Shown: in pieces, positions 28,791 through 36,777 of the stretch
Position numbering within the stretch: the stretch's first letter is position 1
How the letters are laid out: every line of letters begins with the position of its first letter
Assembly: GCA_963721305.1 (NCBI GenBank)
Contig: CAVRIR010000003.1
Coordinates: 806,001-870,000, forward strand
Length of the DNA: 64,000 bases
Direction: 5' to 3'
From: DATAES01 sp963721305
GTDB lineage: Bacteria; Actinomycetota; Acidimicrobiia; Acidimicrobiales; JACDCH01
The notes under the pieces: model-generated
The model's database searches: none
The model's input: the letters and a program-made list of their open reading frames with translations, nothing else
What the model was told of the DNA's origin: nothing
Program-made: the position numbers and the translations under genes

Positions 28791-29257
28791 CTCGTCGCGT
28801 CGTTGCCGCCGGACTCGACGGGCGCCGACTTGTTCGCTGCGGCCTTCTTGCCCGCCGCCTTCTTCTTCGCGGCTGCTTTCTTGGCGGGCGCCTTCTTGGC
28901 GACGGCCTTCTTCTTCGTCGCCGCCTTGGCCGGCGCGGCCTTCTTGGCCGCTCGTGTGCCCGAAAGCTGGCTGCGCAGATCGTCGACCTGAGCCTGGAGC
29001 CGGGTCACCACGTCCTTCGTGACGACCTCGGCGACGTCGAGCTGGTTGCGGACCTCGGCGCGGATCTGCTCGACGAAGCGTTCGGTGTTGCGCCGGCTTC
29101 GGTCGACCAGTTCGTTCACCACCGCTTGGGCCTGCTCGGCCTGCACCTCACCAGCGCGCACGAGGTCGCGCACGAGTGCCTCCGCTCGCTGCTGGGTCAT
29201 CTGCGAGAACTGCAGGCCGGCGTCGAGATACCGCTTGAACAGCTGATCCTGCGCCAT
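28787..29257 (-). CDS. Phasin-like protein with lysine/alanine-rich histone-like tail
   Basis: A 156-residue protein. The first 100 residues are helical and amphipathic (LFKRYLDAGLQFSQM, then regularly spaced Glu and Arg), like granule-associated phasins or PhaF. The last 50 consist of AAKK/APAKKAA-type repeats as in histone H1-like tails, ending with an acidic SGGNDATS. Such tails bind DNA or polyphosphate non-specifically. ATG 29257 follows the helix pattern better than an upstream GTG. It is coupled to tlyA by overlapping stop and CTG start. The function is inferred; it might tether granules or compact DNA. Confidence 0.68.
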   Translation of the reverse strand: MAQDQLFKRYLDAGLQFSQMTQQRAEALVRDLVRAGEVQAEQAQAVVNELVDRSRRNTERFVEQIRAEVRNQLDVAEVVTKDVVTRLQAQVDDLRSQLSGTRAAKKAAPAKAATKKKAVAKKAPAKKAAAKKKAAGKKAAANKSAPVESGGNDATS

Positions 29258-29313
29258 CCGGACAACGTAGCCGCCGAGCAAATGGCGACGATGTTCGCCT
29301 GGAGAACGCCCTT

Positions 29314-30082
29314 TTAGCGCCGTATGTAGGCGTCGACCAGCGCGGCGAGGTCGGGCGCCACGATGTCGGGCTTGGGCTCGACCGACGGGACGTCGTCCGC
29401 CGAGGTCACACCGGTGAGCACCAACGCGAACCGGTAGCCGAGCACGCGTGCGAGTCGGCCGTCAGTGTCCGGCCGATCGCCCACGACCGTGCCGACCTCG
29501 CCGAGCCGGGTACGCAACAGGTTGGCCATGGGGACGTACGGCTTCCCCGCGACCACGGCGTCGACACCGGTGGCGCGCTCGATGCCCGCGAGGATGGATC
29601 CGGCGCCGGGAATCGGTCCCGCCGGCGTGGGATAGGTCGCGTCGTCGTTGGTCGCGACGAGCTTGGCCCCGGCACGGACCGCGGTCGCGGCGCGGCCGCA
29701 TCCGGTCGTAATCGAAGTCGTTGTGGAACCCGACCATCACCAGGTCGACCGGCTTGTCCAGCTCGTGGTCGTTGGGAACCGGCACCGCGCCACGCTCCCC
29801 CAGCGCCTCGACAACCCCGGGACCGGCGCACACCAGCACCCGTTGGCCGGGCTCGACGAGCGTCGCGCCCGCCATCGCGGAGTTCACGACCGCGGCATTG
29901 GCCTCGATGCCGTGACGCGCCAGCTTCGTCTCCACGTCACTGACCGGCAGGTACGAGTTGTTGGTCACGAACACGACGGCGTCGTCTTCGTGATCCTGCA
30001 ACCGCGCCACCGCGTCCGCGGCACCCGGGATGGACTCGTCGCCAAGCCACACCACACCATCGAGATCGATCACCCAGTTCAA
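29314..30082 (-). CDS. NagD-like HAD phosphatase (single-base frameshift)
   Basis: The N-terminal part (NWVIDLDGVVWLGD) carries HAD motif I (DxDG), then VFVTNNS (motif II). After YDRM, at about 29690-29699, one surplus base breaks the frame. Skipping it gives RAATAVRAGAKLVATNDD, then GKPYVPM (motif III Lys) and GDRPDTD (motif IV), ending at 29314. NagD-type phosphatases act on small phospho-metabolites such as glycerol- or nucleoside phosphates. TTG 30082 is chosen because an upstream ATG at 30142 would overlap the divergent DUF1015 gene. The position next to tlyA matches the M. tuberculosis order. Confidence 0.82.
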
Positions 30083-30113
30083 GAGGGAGAGCCTGTCATG
30101 CCAGTATCGGCAC

Positions 30114-31283
30114 GTGCCCCGTTTCGCTGCCTTTCCCGGCATTCGCTACTCGCACGATGATCTCGGCGCGGTCACTGCCCCGCCGTACGACGTCATCGAC
30201 GACGACGAACGCCGCCGGCTCGTCGATCGTCATCCGCACAACGTCGTGCGGATCGATCTTCCGGTCGGCGGCGATGATCCGTATGCCGACGCCGCGTCCA
30301 CGTTGCGCGCGTGGCTCGACGACGGCGTGCTCGCGACGGATGCGCCGTCGCTCTACCTGTATCGCATGACGTTCGCGGACGAGGCCGGCCACTCGCACCA
30401 GACGCTCGGGGTCATCGGCGCACTCGGCCTCGAACCGCCGGGAACCGGCGACGTGTTGCCCCACGAGCACACCACTCCGAAGGCGAAGAGCGACCGGCTC
30501 GACTTGTTGCGGGCGACGAAGGCCAACCTGTCCCCCGTGTGGGGGCTGTCACTGGCCGGCGGTCTGTCGAAGCTGCTCGATCCCTCGGGCGCGAGTCCGC
30601 TCGGCGCGTGGCACGACGACGACGGGGTCGGCCACGGGCTGTGGCAACTGACCGATGGCGACGCGATCGACGCGATCGTGGAAACGGTGTCGGGCGCGCC
30701 CGTGGTCATCGCCGACGGGCACCATCGCTACGAGACGTGCCTGGCGTTCGCGTCCGAGCAGGCCGACCTCGACAACGTCGATGCCACGATGTGCTTCGTG
30801 GTCGAGCTCGTCCAGGACCAGCTCACCGTGCAACCGATCCACCGGCTGTTGCGCGGCCTACCCGAGGACTTCGACCTCCTCGCCGCGCTCGAGCCCTACT
30901 TCGACCTCGTCGACGTCGGGCCCGTTGACGAGACGATCCTCGAACGCATGGCTGCACGCGGCGGTCTCGTGGTCGTCCAGCCGCACGGCAGCCGGTTGCT
31001 GCGGCCGAAGGCGGACGCCCTGGCCGGTGCGCGCGATCTCGACTCGGACCGCCTCGACGTCGCGCTCGCGTCGCTTCCCACTCACACGCTCAAGTTCCAG
31101 CACGGCGTGCAGAACATCGCCCGAGCGGTCGACACCGGTGCCGCGCAGGCCGGGTTCCTGTTGCGACCGCCGACCGTTGAGCAGATCGCGCTGACCGCGC
31201 ACGCGCGCGAGAAGATGCCCCCGAAATCGACGTTCTTCTGGCCGAAGCCCCGGACGGGGACGGTGTTCCGCTCGCTCAGATAG
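30114..31283 (+). CDS. DUF1015 family protein
   Basis: A 389-residue protein of the DUF1015 family, whose members often lie beside serine/phosphoglycerate dehydrogenase genes; none is here. It begins PRFAAFPGIRYS with APPYDVID (residues about 22-29), has ADGHHRYETCL in the middle and FFWPKPRTGTVFRSL at the end, all family signatures. The biochemical role is not established. GTG 30114 is used because it matches the family N-terminus; a stronger ribosome-binding site sits before an out-of-frame ATG at 30098. The gene converges on korB with an 8-bp overlap of their ends. Confidence 0.85.
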   Translation: MPRFAAFPGIRYSHDDLGAVTAPPYDVIDDDERRRLVDRHPHNVVRIDLPVGGDDPYADAASTLRAWLDDGVLATDAPSLYLYRMTFADEAGHSHQTLGVIGALGLEPPGTGDVLPHEHTTPKAKSDRLDLLRATKANLSPVWGLSLAGGLSKLLDPSGASPLGAWHDDDGVGHGLWQLTDGDAIDAIVETVSGAPVVIADGHHRYETCLAFASEQADLDNVDATMCFVVELVQDQLTVQPIHRLLRGLPEDFDLLAALEPYFDLVDVGPVDETILERMAARGGLVVVQPHGSRLLRPKADALAGARDLDSDRLDVALASLPTHTLKFQHGVQNIARAVDTGAAQAGFLLRPPTVEQIALTAHAREKMPPKSTFFWPKPRTGTVFRSLR

Positions 31284-32295
31284 TCCAGGTCGCGCCAGAG
31301 TGCAGCAGCGCGCCGAGATCACCGGCGCCCTTCTCCTCGACCGCGGCGGCGAGTTGCTGTGACGTCGCCTGGGCGTACTCGGGACGAGTGACGGCCCGGA
31401 ACACGCCGACGGGCGTCGGCTCGTGGGGACCACGGGCCAACCGCGACAACATGAACGCCAGACTCGGATCCTCGCGGGATTCGTCGTGCACGAGCACCGC
31501 TTCCTCGCCGACGTCGGCCACCAGCGCGATGCGCGGGTTGCCCTGGTTGTCGACGGCAACGCACTGCTCGAGGTCGGCGCCGAAGCGCACCGGCTGGCCG
31601 TGCTGCAACGGGATGAGCATGTTGGCGCGGTGCTCTTTGCTGGTGATCGCCTCGAATGCACCGTCGTTGAAGACGTTGCAGTTCTGGTAGATCTCGACGA
31701 AGGCAGTGCCCTTGTGAGCGTGGGCGCGGCGGAACGTGTCGAGCATGTGCTGCCGGTCCATGTCGTGGGTACGGGCGACGAAGGACGCCTCCGCGCCGAG
31801 CGCGACCGACAGCGGGTTGAACGGATGGTCGAGCGAGCCGAACGGCGTGGACTTCGTGACCTTGCCCACCTCGGACGTCGGTGAGTACTGGCCCTTGGTC
31901 AATCCGTAGATCTGGTTGTTGAACAACAGGATCTTCAGGTTGATGTTGCGGCGCAGCGCGTGGATCAGATGGTTGCCGCCGATGGACAACCCGTCGCCGT
32001 CGCCACAGATCACCCACACGTCGAGATCGGGCCGCGCCATCGCGAGACCGGTCGCGATCGCGGGCGCGCGGCCGTGGATGCCGTGCATGCCGTACGTGTT
32101 CATGTAGTACGGGAAGCGGGCGGCGCAGCCGATACCGGAGATGAAGACCGTGTCTTCACGACGCACCCCGAGCTCGGGCATGAGCAGCTGGAGCGCCGCG
32201 AGGATCGAGTAGTCACCGCAACCGGGGCACCAACGCACCTCCTGGTCGCTCATCCAGTCCTTGCGGGTCGTCGTCGGGACGTCGGTGGTGCTCAC
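31276..32295 (-). CDS. korB: 2-Oxoacid:ferredoxin oxidoreductase beta subunit
   Basis: A 339-residue thiamine-pyrophosphate-binding subunit. Cys23 and Cys26 (RWCPGCGDYS), Cys57 (GIGCAA) and Cys206 (QNCNVF) are the [4Fe-4S] ligands. The TPP/Mg motif is GDGDGLSIGGNHL with FNNQIYG. It decarboxylates a 2-oxoacid (2-oxoglutarate in the Kor type) and passes electrons to ferredoxin. GTG 32295 overlaps the stop of korA (GTGA). In actinobacteria KorAB can replace or supplement 2-oxoglutarate dehydrogenase. The 2-oxoglutarate preference is inferred from the fused alpha subunit. Confidence 0.9.
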   Translation of the reverse strand: MSTTDVPTTTRKDWMSDQEVRWCPGCGDYSILAALQLLMPELGVRREDTVFISGIGCAARFPYYMNTYGMHGIHGRAPAIATGLAMARPDLDVWVICGDGDGLSIGGNHLIHALRRNINLKILLFNNQIYGLTKGQYSPTSEVGKVTKSTPFGSLDHPFNPLSVALGAEASFVARTHDMDRQHMLDTFRRAHAHKGTAFVEIYQNCNVFNDGAFEAITSKEHRANMLIPLQHGQPVRFGADLEQCVAVDNQGNPRIALVADVGEEAVLVHDESREDPSLAFMLSRLARGPHEPTPVGVFRAVTRPEYAQATSQQLAAAVEEKGAGDLGALLHSGATWTI

Positions 32296-34178
32296 TGTGC
32301 TGCAACTCCGAGCTCGTCGAGGATCGCGTGCTCGAGCTCGCCGGCGGTGAACGGCGCGCCCTGCACCTTCGTGACGGAACGGGCGTCGACGAGGAACTCC
32401 GCCCGGAGCAGCCGCGAAAGCTGACCGAGGTTCATCTCGGGTACGAGCACCTTCGGATGGCGGCGCAGGATCTCTTCGAGGTTGTGCGGGAACGGGCTGA
32501 GATGGCGCAGGTGGGCGTGGGCGATCTTGTGGCCTCGCGCCCGGACCCGATTCATGCCGCCGTCGATCGCGCCCCACGTCGAACCCCAGCCGACGACGAG
32601 GAGCTCGGCGTCTTCGACGTCGCCTTCGAGCTCGATCCCGGGGATGTCGTCCGCGATGCCGGCGATCTTCGCCGCCCGCAACCGGACCATGAACTCGTGG
32701 TTCTCGGGGTCGTAGCTGATGTTGCCGGACCCGTCTTCCTTCTCGATGCCGCCGATGCGGTGGGTGAGCCCCGGCGTGCCGGGCGTGGCCCACGGACGGG
32801 CGAGCGTCTCGGGATCGCGGAGGTAAGGCCAGAAGTCCGCGTTGCCGTCGTCGTCGACGTGATTGGGCTCGGTCGCGAACTCGACGGAGATGTCGGGCAG
32901 GGCGTCGATCTCGGGCAACCGCCACGGCTCGGAGCCGTTGGCGAGGTAGCCGTCGGACAGCAGGATCACCGGCGTGCGGTACTTCAGCGCGATGCGGGTG
33001 GCCTCGATGGCGGCGAAGAAGCAGTCTGACGGGCTCTTGGCGGCGACGATCGGCAACGGCGACTCGGCGTGCCGACCGTACATCGCCATCAGCAGGTCGG
33101 CCGCTTCGGTCTTCGTCGGCAGGCCGGTCGAAGGGCCGCCGCGCTGGATGTCGATGATCACGAGCGGCAGCTCGAGGCTGACCGCCAGGCCCATCGTCTC
33201 GGACTTGAGCGCCATCCCCGGACCGCTGGTCGTCGTATAGCCGAGGTGGCCCCCGAACGACGCGCCGAGTGCGGCGCCGATGCCTGCGATCTCGTCCTCG
33301 GCCTGCAGCGTGCGGACACCGAAGTTCTTGTGCTTCGACAGCTCGTGCAGGATGTCGGAGGCCGGCGTGATCGGATAGCTCCCGAGGAACACGGGCAGCT
33401 TGGCCAGCTGGCCGGCGGCGACGATGCCCCACGCCAGCGCGGTGTTGCCGGTGATGTTGGTGTACGTGCCGTGGTCGAGCACGGCGGGCTTGACGTTGTA
33501 CGGATGGTCGAAGAGCTCGGCCGTCTCGCCGAACGCGTAACCCGCCTTGAACGCCGCGGTGTTGGCGTCCGCCACCTGCGGGCTCTTGGCGAATCGCTCG
33601 GTGATCCAACGCAAGGTCGGCTCGACCGGCCGCGTGTACATCCACGACACGAGGCCGAGGGCGAAGAAGTTCTTCGAGCGATCGGCGTCGCGCGGCTTCA
33701 CGCCGAGCGGTGTCACCGCCTCTTTCGTCATCGACGTCATCGGGATCTCGTAGACGCGGTACGCCTTCAGGGTCCCGTCTTCGAGCGGGTTCTGCGCGTA
33801 GCCCGCCTTGGTGAGGTTGCGCTCTTCGAAGGTGTCGGAGTTGACGATCACCGTGCCGCCGGTCTCGAGCCGGCGCAGTTCGCTGTGCAACGCCGCCGGG
33901 TTCATGGCCACCAAGACGTTCGGCGCATCACCGGGCGTGGTGATCTCGTGGTCCGAGATGTGGATCTGGAAGGCCGAGACCCCGGCGAGCGTGCCGGCCG
34001 GCGCTCGGATCTCGGCTGGGTACTCGGGCAGCGTGGCGAGGTCGTTGCCGAACATCGCGCTCACGGACGTGAAGCGATCGCCGGTCAACTGCATGCCGTC
34101 GCCCGAGTCGCCCGCGAAGCGGATGATCACGCGATCCAGGTCGACGACCTGGCGCGTGCGCTCGGCTGTGTCGGACAC
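32292..34178 (-). CDS. korA: 2-Oxoacid:ferredoxin oxidoreductase, fused gamma-alpha subunit
   Basis: A 628-residue protein in which the gamma domain (residues about 10-190, beginning IIRFAGDSGDGMQLTGDRF) is fused ahead of the alpha domain (GSYPITPASDILHELSKH, TTSGPGMALKSE). This is the arrangement of mycobacterial KorA. The alpha part binds substrate and the gamma part CoA. GTG 34178 is preceded by AAGGGAG; upstream in-frame sequence has no family similarity. The promoter must lie in the 200 bp shared with the divergent TIR-like gene. Confidence 0.92.
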   Translation of the reverse strand: MSDTAERTRQVVDLDRVIIRFAGDSGDGMQLTGDRFTSVSAMFGNDLATLPEYPAEIRAPAGTLAGVSAFQIHISDHEITTPGDAPNVLVAMNPAALHSELRRLETGGTVIVNSDTFEERNLTKAGYAQNPLEDGTLKAYRVYEIPMTSMTKEAVTPLGVKPRDADRSKNFFALGLVSWMYTRPVEPTLRWITERFAKSPQVADANTAAFKAGYAFGETAELFDHPYNVKPAVLDHGTYTNITGNTALAWGIVAAGQLAKLPVFLGSYPITPASDILHELSKHKNFGVRTLQAEDEIAGIGAALGASFGGHLGYTTTSGPGMALKSETMGLAVSLELPLVIIDIQRGGPSTGLPTKTEAADLLMAMYGRHAESPLPIVAAKSPSDCFFAAIEATRIALKYRTPVILLSDGYLANGSEPWRLPEIDALPDISVEFATEPNHVDDDGNADFWPYLRDPETLARPWATPGTPGLTHRIGGIEKEDGSGNISYDPENHEFMVRLRAAKIAGIADDIPGIELEGDVEDAELLVVGWGSTWGAIDGGMNRVRARGHKIAHAHLRHLSPFPHNLEEILRRHPKVLVPEMNLGQLSRLLRAEFLVDARSVTKVQGAPFTAGELEHAILDELGVAAQ

Positions 34179-34378
34179 CGTTGTCTCCCTTGCGCGACTC
34201 CGTTGTCGCGTCCTTGCCACCTTATCGCCGGCTTGCCGCCGAACCGGGACACCGGTCGGCGACCGCGGGCGCGATTCGCATGTGCGCCCCATAGCGTTCC
34301 TCGGGTGGGGTTTCGTGGGACCATGGGGTCGACACACCGGTCGCACCCGACCAGCCCTCACTGCCGAGGTAACGCAGT

Positions 34379-35257
34379 ATGACCGATTCGTCCGGTTCCC
34401 CTGCCAGCTTCGCCGACATCCCGGCCTCCGCGCTCACCGCATCGATCCTGGCCACCGACCACGACGTGGCCGCCCAGATCGCTCGCGGCCACAACCTCAT
34501 GCGCCGCGAGGTGCGTGACCAGTCCGGCGTGTCGAGGCTTGTGGTCGAGCTCTCCGAATGGAGCGCCGCCAGCCGCGAGATGCTCTCCCGCCGCTTCGTC
34601 GACCGCCGGGTCGCCGGCGCGTATGCGAGCGTCGCCGAGCCGTTCGTCGTGCCCAGTGAAGGAACCGACCTCGACGCCCAGATCGACCTGCTGCACCGCC
34701 AGCTCCGCAACCAGGTCGAGTGGCACGAGCGCCTGCGCCTGACCATCCCGGACCGTGAGCAACCGGATTCCGTGCTCGACGAGCCCCGCGGCGGACGCCG
34801 GCGCGGCGCGCAACGATCCGTCGCCGTGCTGGCGGCCACGGCCTCCTCGTTCGCCGCGGCGGTGGTCGAGATGGTCGCTCGCGCGACCGGGATCCTGCCG
34901 GTGGTCGTCGAGGACCAGCCCCGCGACCGGCGCTCGCTCGTGCGCACCGCCGAAGAGACGCTGCCGGCACGAGGGGTCGCCGTCGTGGTGCTCGAACCGT
35001 TGAGCGACGACCAGACCGACGACCGTGCTCGGCCGAGCACCTCGTCGCTTCTCGCGCTCGGTTACGCCGCCGGGGCCCTCGGCGCGCAACGCGTGATCGC
35101 GGTGTGCGCGCCCGGTCTCGAGCCCGGGCCCGAGCTCGGCGACTTCACCACCGTGGTCATGGACGACGGCGAGGCCTGGCGCCGCCAGCTCGAAGGACTG
35201 CTCAGACAGGGTGAGCTACGCGCTGCGTCGGTCGTGTCGTCGATCAGGCGACGGTGA
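34379..35257 (+). CDS. TIR-like nucleotide-binding protein lacking the catalytic glutamate
   Basis: A 292-residue protein with two parts. Residues about 30-125 are helical and resemble the N-terminal domain found on bacterial TIR-like proteins (QIARGHNLMRREVRDQ, ELSEWSAASREMLSRRF, LLHRQLRNQVEW). Residues about 146-280 follow the TIR-like (CAP12/predicted nucleotide-binding) fold: RSVAVLAAT, ILPVVVEDQP, VAVVVLEPL and GALGAQRVIAV. The usual NVILELGY active-site helix reads SSLLALGY (Ala226 for Glu, Ser for Asn), so NAD hydrolysis is not expected. It is divergent from korA and overlaps the convergent fbaB end by 14 bp. The function is unknown. Confidence 0.62.
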   Translation: MTDSSGSPASFADIPASALTASILATDHDVAAQIARGHNLMRREVRDQSGVSRLVVELSEWSAASREMLSRRFVDRRVAGAYASVAEPFVVPSEGTDLDAQIDLLHRQLRNQVEWHERLRLTIPDREQPDSVLDEPRGGRRRGAQRSVAVLAATASSFAAAVVEMVARATGILPVVVEDQPRDRRSLVRTAEETLPARGVAVVVLEPLSDDQTDDRARPSTSSLLALGYAAGALGAQRVIAVCAPGLEPGPELGDFTTVVMDDGEAWRRQLEGLLRQGELRAASVVSSIRRR

Positions 35258-36296
35258 TCGCGCCGTCCCGGTAGACGTCCTGGATGGCGTTGAGCAGCTC
35301 GATGCCTTCCGACATCGGACGCTGGAAGGCCTTGCGGCCCGAGATCAGCCCGGTACCGCCGGCGCGCTTGTTGATCACGGCCGTGTACACCGCGTCGGCC
35401 AGATCGCTCGAACCCTTGGACTCGCCACCACTGTTGATGAGCCCGGCCCGGCCGAGGTAGCAGTTGGCCACCTGCCACCGGCACAGATCGATCGGATGGT
35501 CGGTGGTCAGCTCCTCGTAGACCAGGTTGCTGGTCTTGCCGTAGCCCTTGAACGCGAGGTAGCCGCCATTCGTCGTCGGCAACTTCTGCTTGATGATGTC
35601 GGCCTCGATCGTCACGCCGATGTGGTTCGCCTGGCCGGTGAGATCGGCGGCGACGTGGTAGTCGACGTCGCCCTGCTTGAACTCCGAGTTGCGCAGGTAG
35701 CACCACAGCACCGTGAACATCCCGAGCTCGTGCGCACGCGAGAACGCCTCGCTCACCTCTTGCAGCTGGCGGGTGGACTCCTCCGAGCCGAAGTAGATCG
35801 TCGCGCCCACACCGGCCGCACCGAGGTCGTACGCCTGCTCGACGTTGCCGAACATGACCTGGTCGAACTTGTTCGGCAAGGTCAGCAACTCGTTGTGGTT
35901 CAGCTTGACGATGAATGGGATGCGGTGCGCGTAGCTGCGTGACACCGCGGCGAGCACACCGAACGTCGACGCGACCGCGTTGCACCCGCCTTCGACAGCG
36001 AGCTCGACGATGTTCTTCGGATCGAAGTACTTCGGGTTGGGCGCGAAGGATGCCGCGGCCGAGTGCTCGATGCCCTGGTCGACCGGGAGGATCGACACGT
36101 AACCGGTCCCGCCGAGGCGGCCGTGATCGAACAGCGACTGGAGGTTGCGGAGGACCTGCGGCGACCGATCGCTGTGCGCGACGACCCGCTCGATGAAGTC
36201 GGGACCTGGCAGGTAGAGGTCGTCCTTCGGGATGCCCTTCGACTCGTGCGTCAGGAGATCTTCGGCAGCGTCGCCCAGCAGGCTCTGGATATCCAT
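35244..36296 (-). CDS. fbaB: Class I fructose-bisphosphate aldolase (FbaB/DhnA type)
   Basis: A 350-residue aldolase closely resembling E. coli FbaB end to end: GTGYVSILPVDQGIEHS, NIVELAVEGGCNAVASTFGVL, GATIYFGSEES, NRAGGTGLI-like KRAGGTGLISGRKAF and NAIQDVYRDGAITVA. These enzymes use a Schiff-base lysine to cleave fructose-1,6-bisphosphate in glycolysis or to form it in gluconeogenesis. The start ATG is unambiguous. The gene converges on the TIR-like gene. The SSB-like gene lies 32 bp upstream on the same strand. Confidence 0.94.
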   Translation of the reverse strand: MDIQSLLGDAAEDLLTHESKGIPKDDLYLPGPDFIERVVAHSDRSPQVLRNLQSLFDHGRLGGTGYVSILPVDQGIEHSAAASFAPNPKYFDPKNIVELAVEGGCNAVASTFGVLAAVSRSYAHRIPFIVKLNHNELLTLPNKFDQVMFGNVEQAYDLGAAGVGATIYFGSEESTRQLQEVSEAFSRAHELGMFTVLWCYLRNSEFKQGDVDYHVAADLTGQANHIGVTIEADIIKQKLPTTNGGYLAFKGYGKTSNLVYEELTTDHPIDLCRWQVANCYLGRAGLINSGGESKGSSDLADAVYTAVINKRAGGTGLISGRKAFQRPMSEGIELLNAIQDVYRDGAITVA

Positions 36297-36328
36297 GCGT
36301 CCAGCCTACTGGGCGCCACCGAGCCGGC

Positions 36329-36676
36329 TCAGCCGGACGAGGTCTCCGCCAGGCCAGCGAGCACCGCCTCGAGGGCGCGGCTGACCTGTGATCTGCGGCG
36401 AGTGGACAGCACGACGTCGGCGATGACTTCGGTGCGACTCTGCGTTGATCCGCCGCTGCGGAAGAAGCGGCGCTTGACCTGGCCGACCACGGTCACCGCG
36501 TCGCCCTCGGTGAGGTCGTAACCCGCTTTCGGCGGTTCGAACCAGGCGACCGGCGCGGTGATCGCCGGCCCTTCGTTCGGTCGGGTGGTGACCTCGTAGG
36601 AGATCACGTCGCCGTTCGCGGTCGACCGGATCTCAGGCGCACGCGACAGCGTTCCCTGCAACACGACGATGTTCAT
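36329..36676 (-). CDS. Single-stranded DNA-binding (SSB)-like OB-fold protein
   Basis: A 115-residue OB-fold protein starting MNIVVLQGTLSRAPEIR, with strand pattern DVISYEVTTRP, APVAWFEPP and GDAVTVVGQVKRRFF as in SSB. It lacks the long Gly/Pro-rich linker and acidic C-terminal tip that SSB uses to recruit partners, so it is a short SSB paralogue rather than the replicative protein. Actinobacteria usually carry two or three such paralogues. ATG 36676 is the only sensible start. It may be read together with fbaB. Confidence 0.78.
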   Translation of the reverse strand: MNIVVLQGTLSRAPEIRSTANGDVISYEVTTRPNEGPAITAPVAWFEPPKAGYDLTEGDAVTVVGQVKRRFFRSGGSTQSRTEVIADVVLSTRRRSQVSRALEAVLAGLAETSSG

Positions 36677-36777
36677 CTCGTTCTCCGTTGATCGGAGGTG
36701 CGTGAGGGGGAAGCTCGGGTGTCATCGTACGCAGGGGGTGTGACAGTGAAGCCGGGCGACGATCGGCGGACGGCGTG

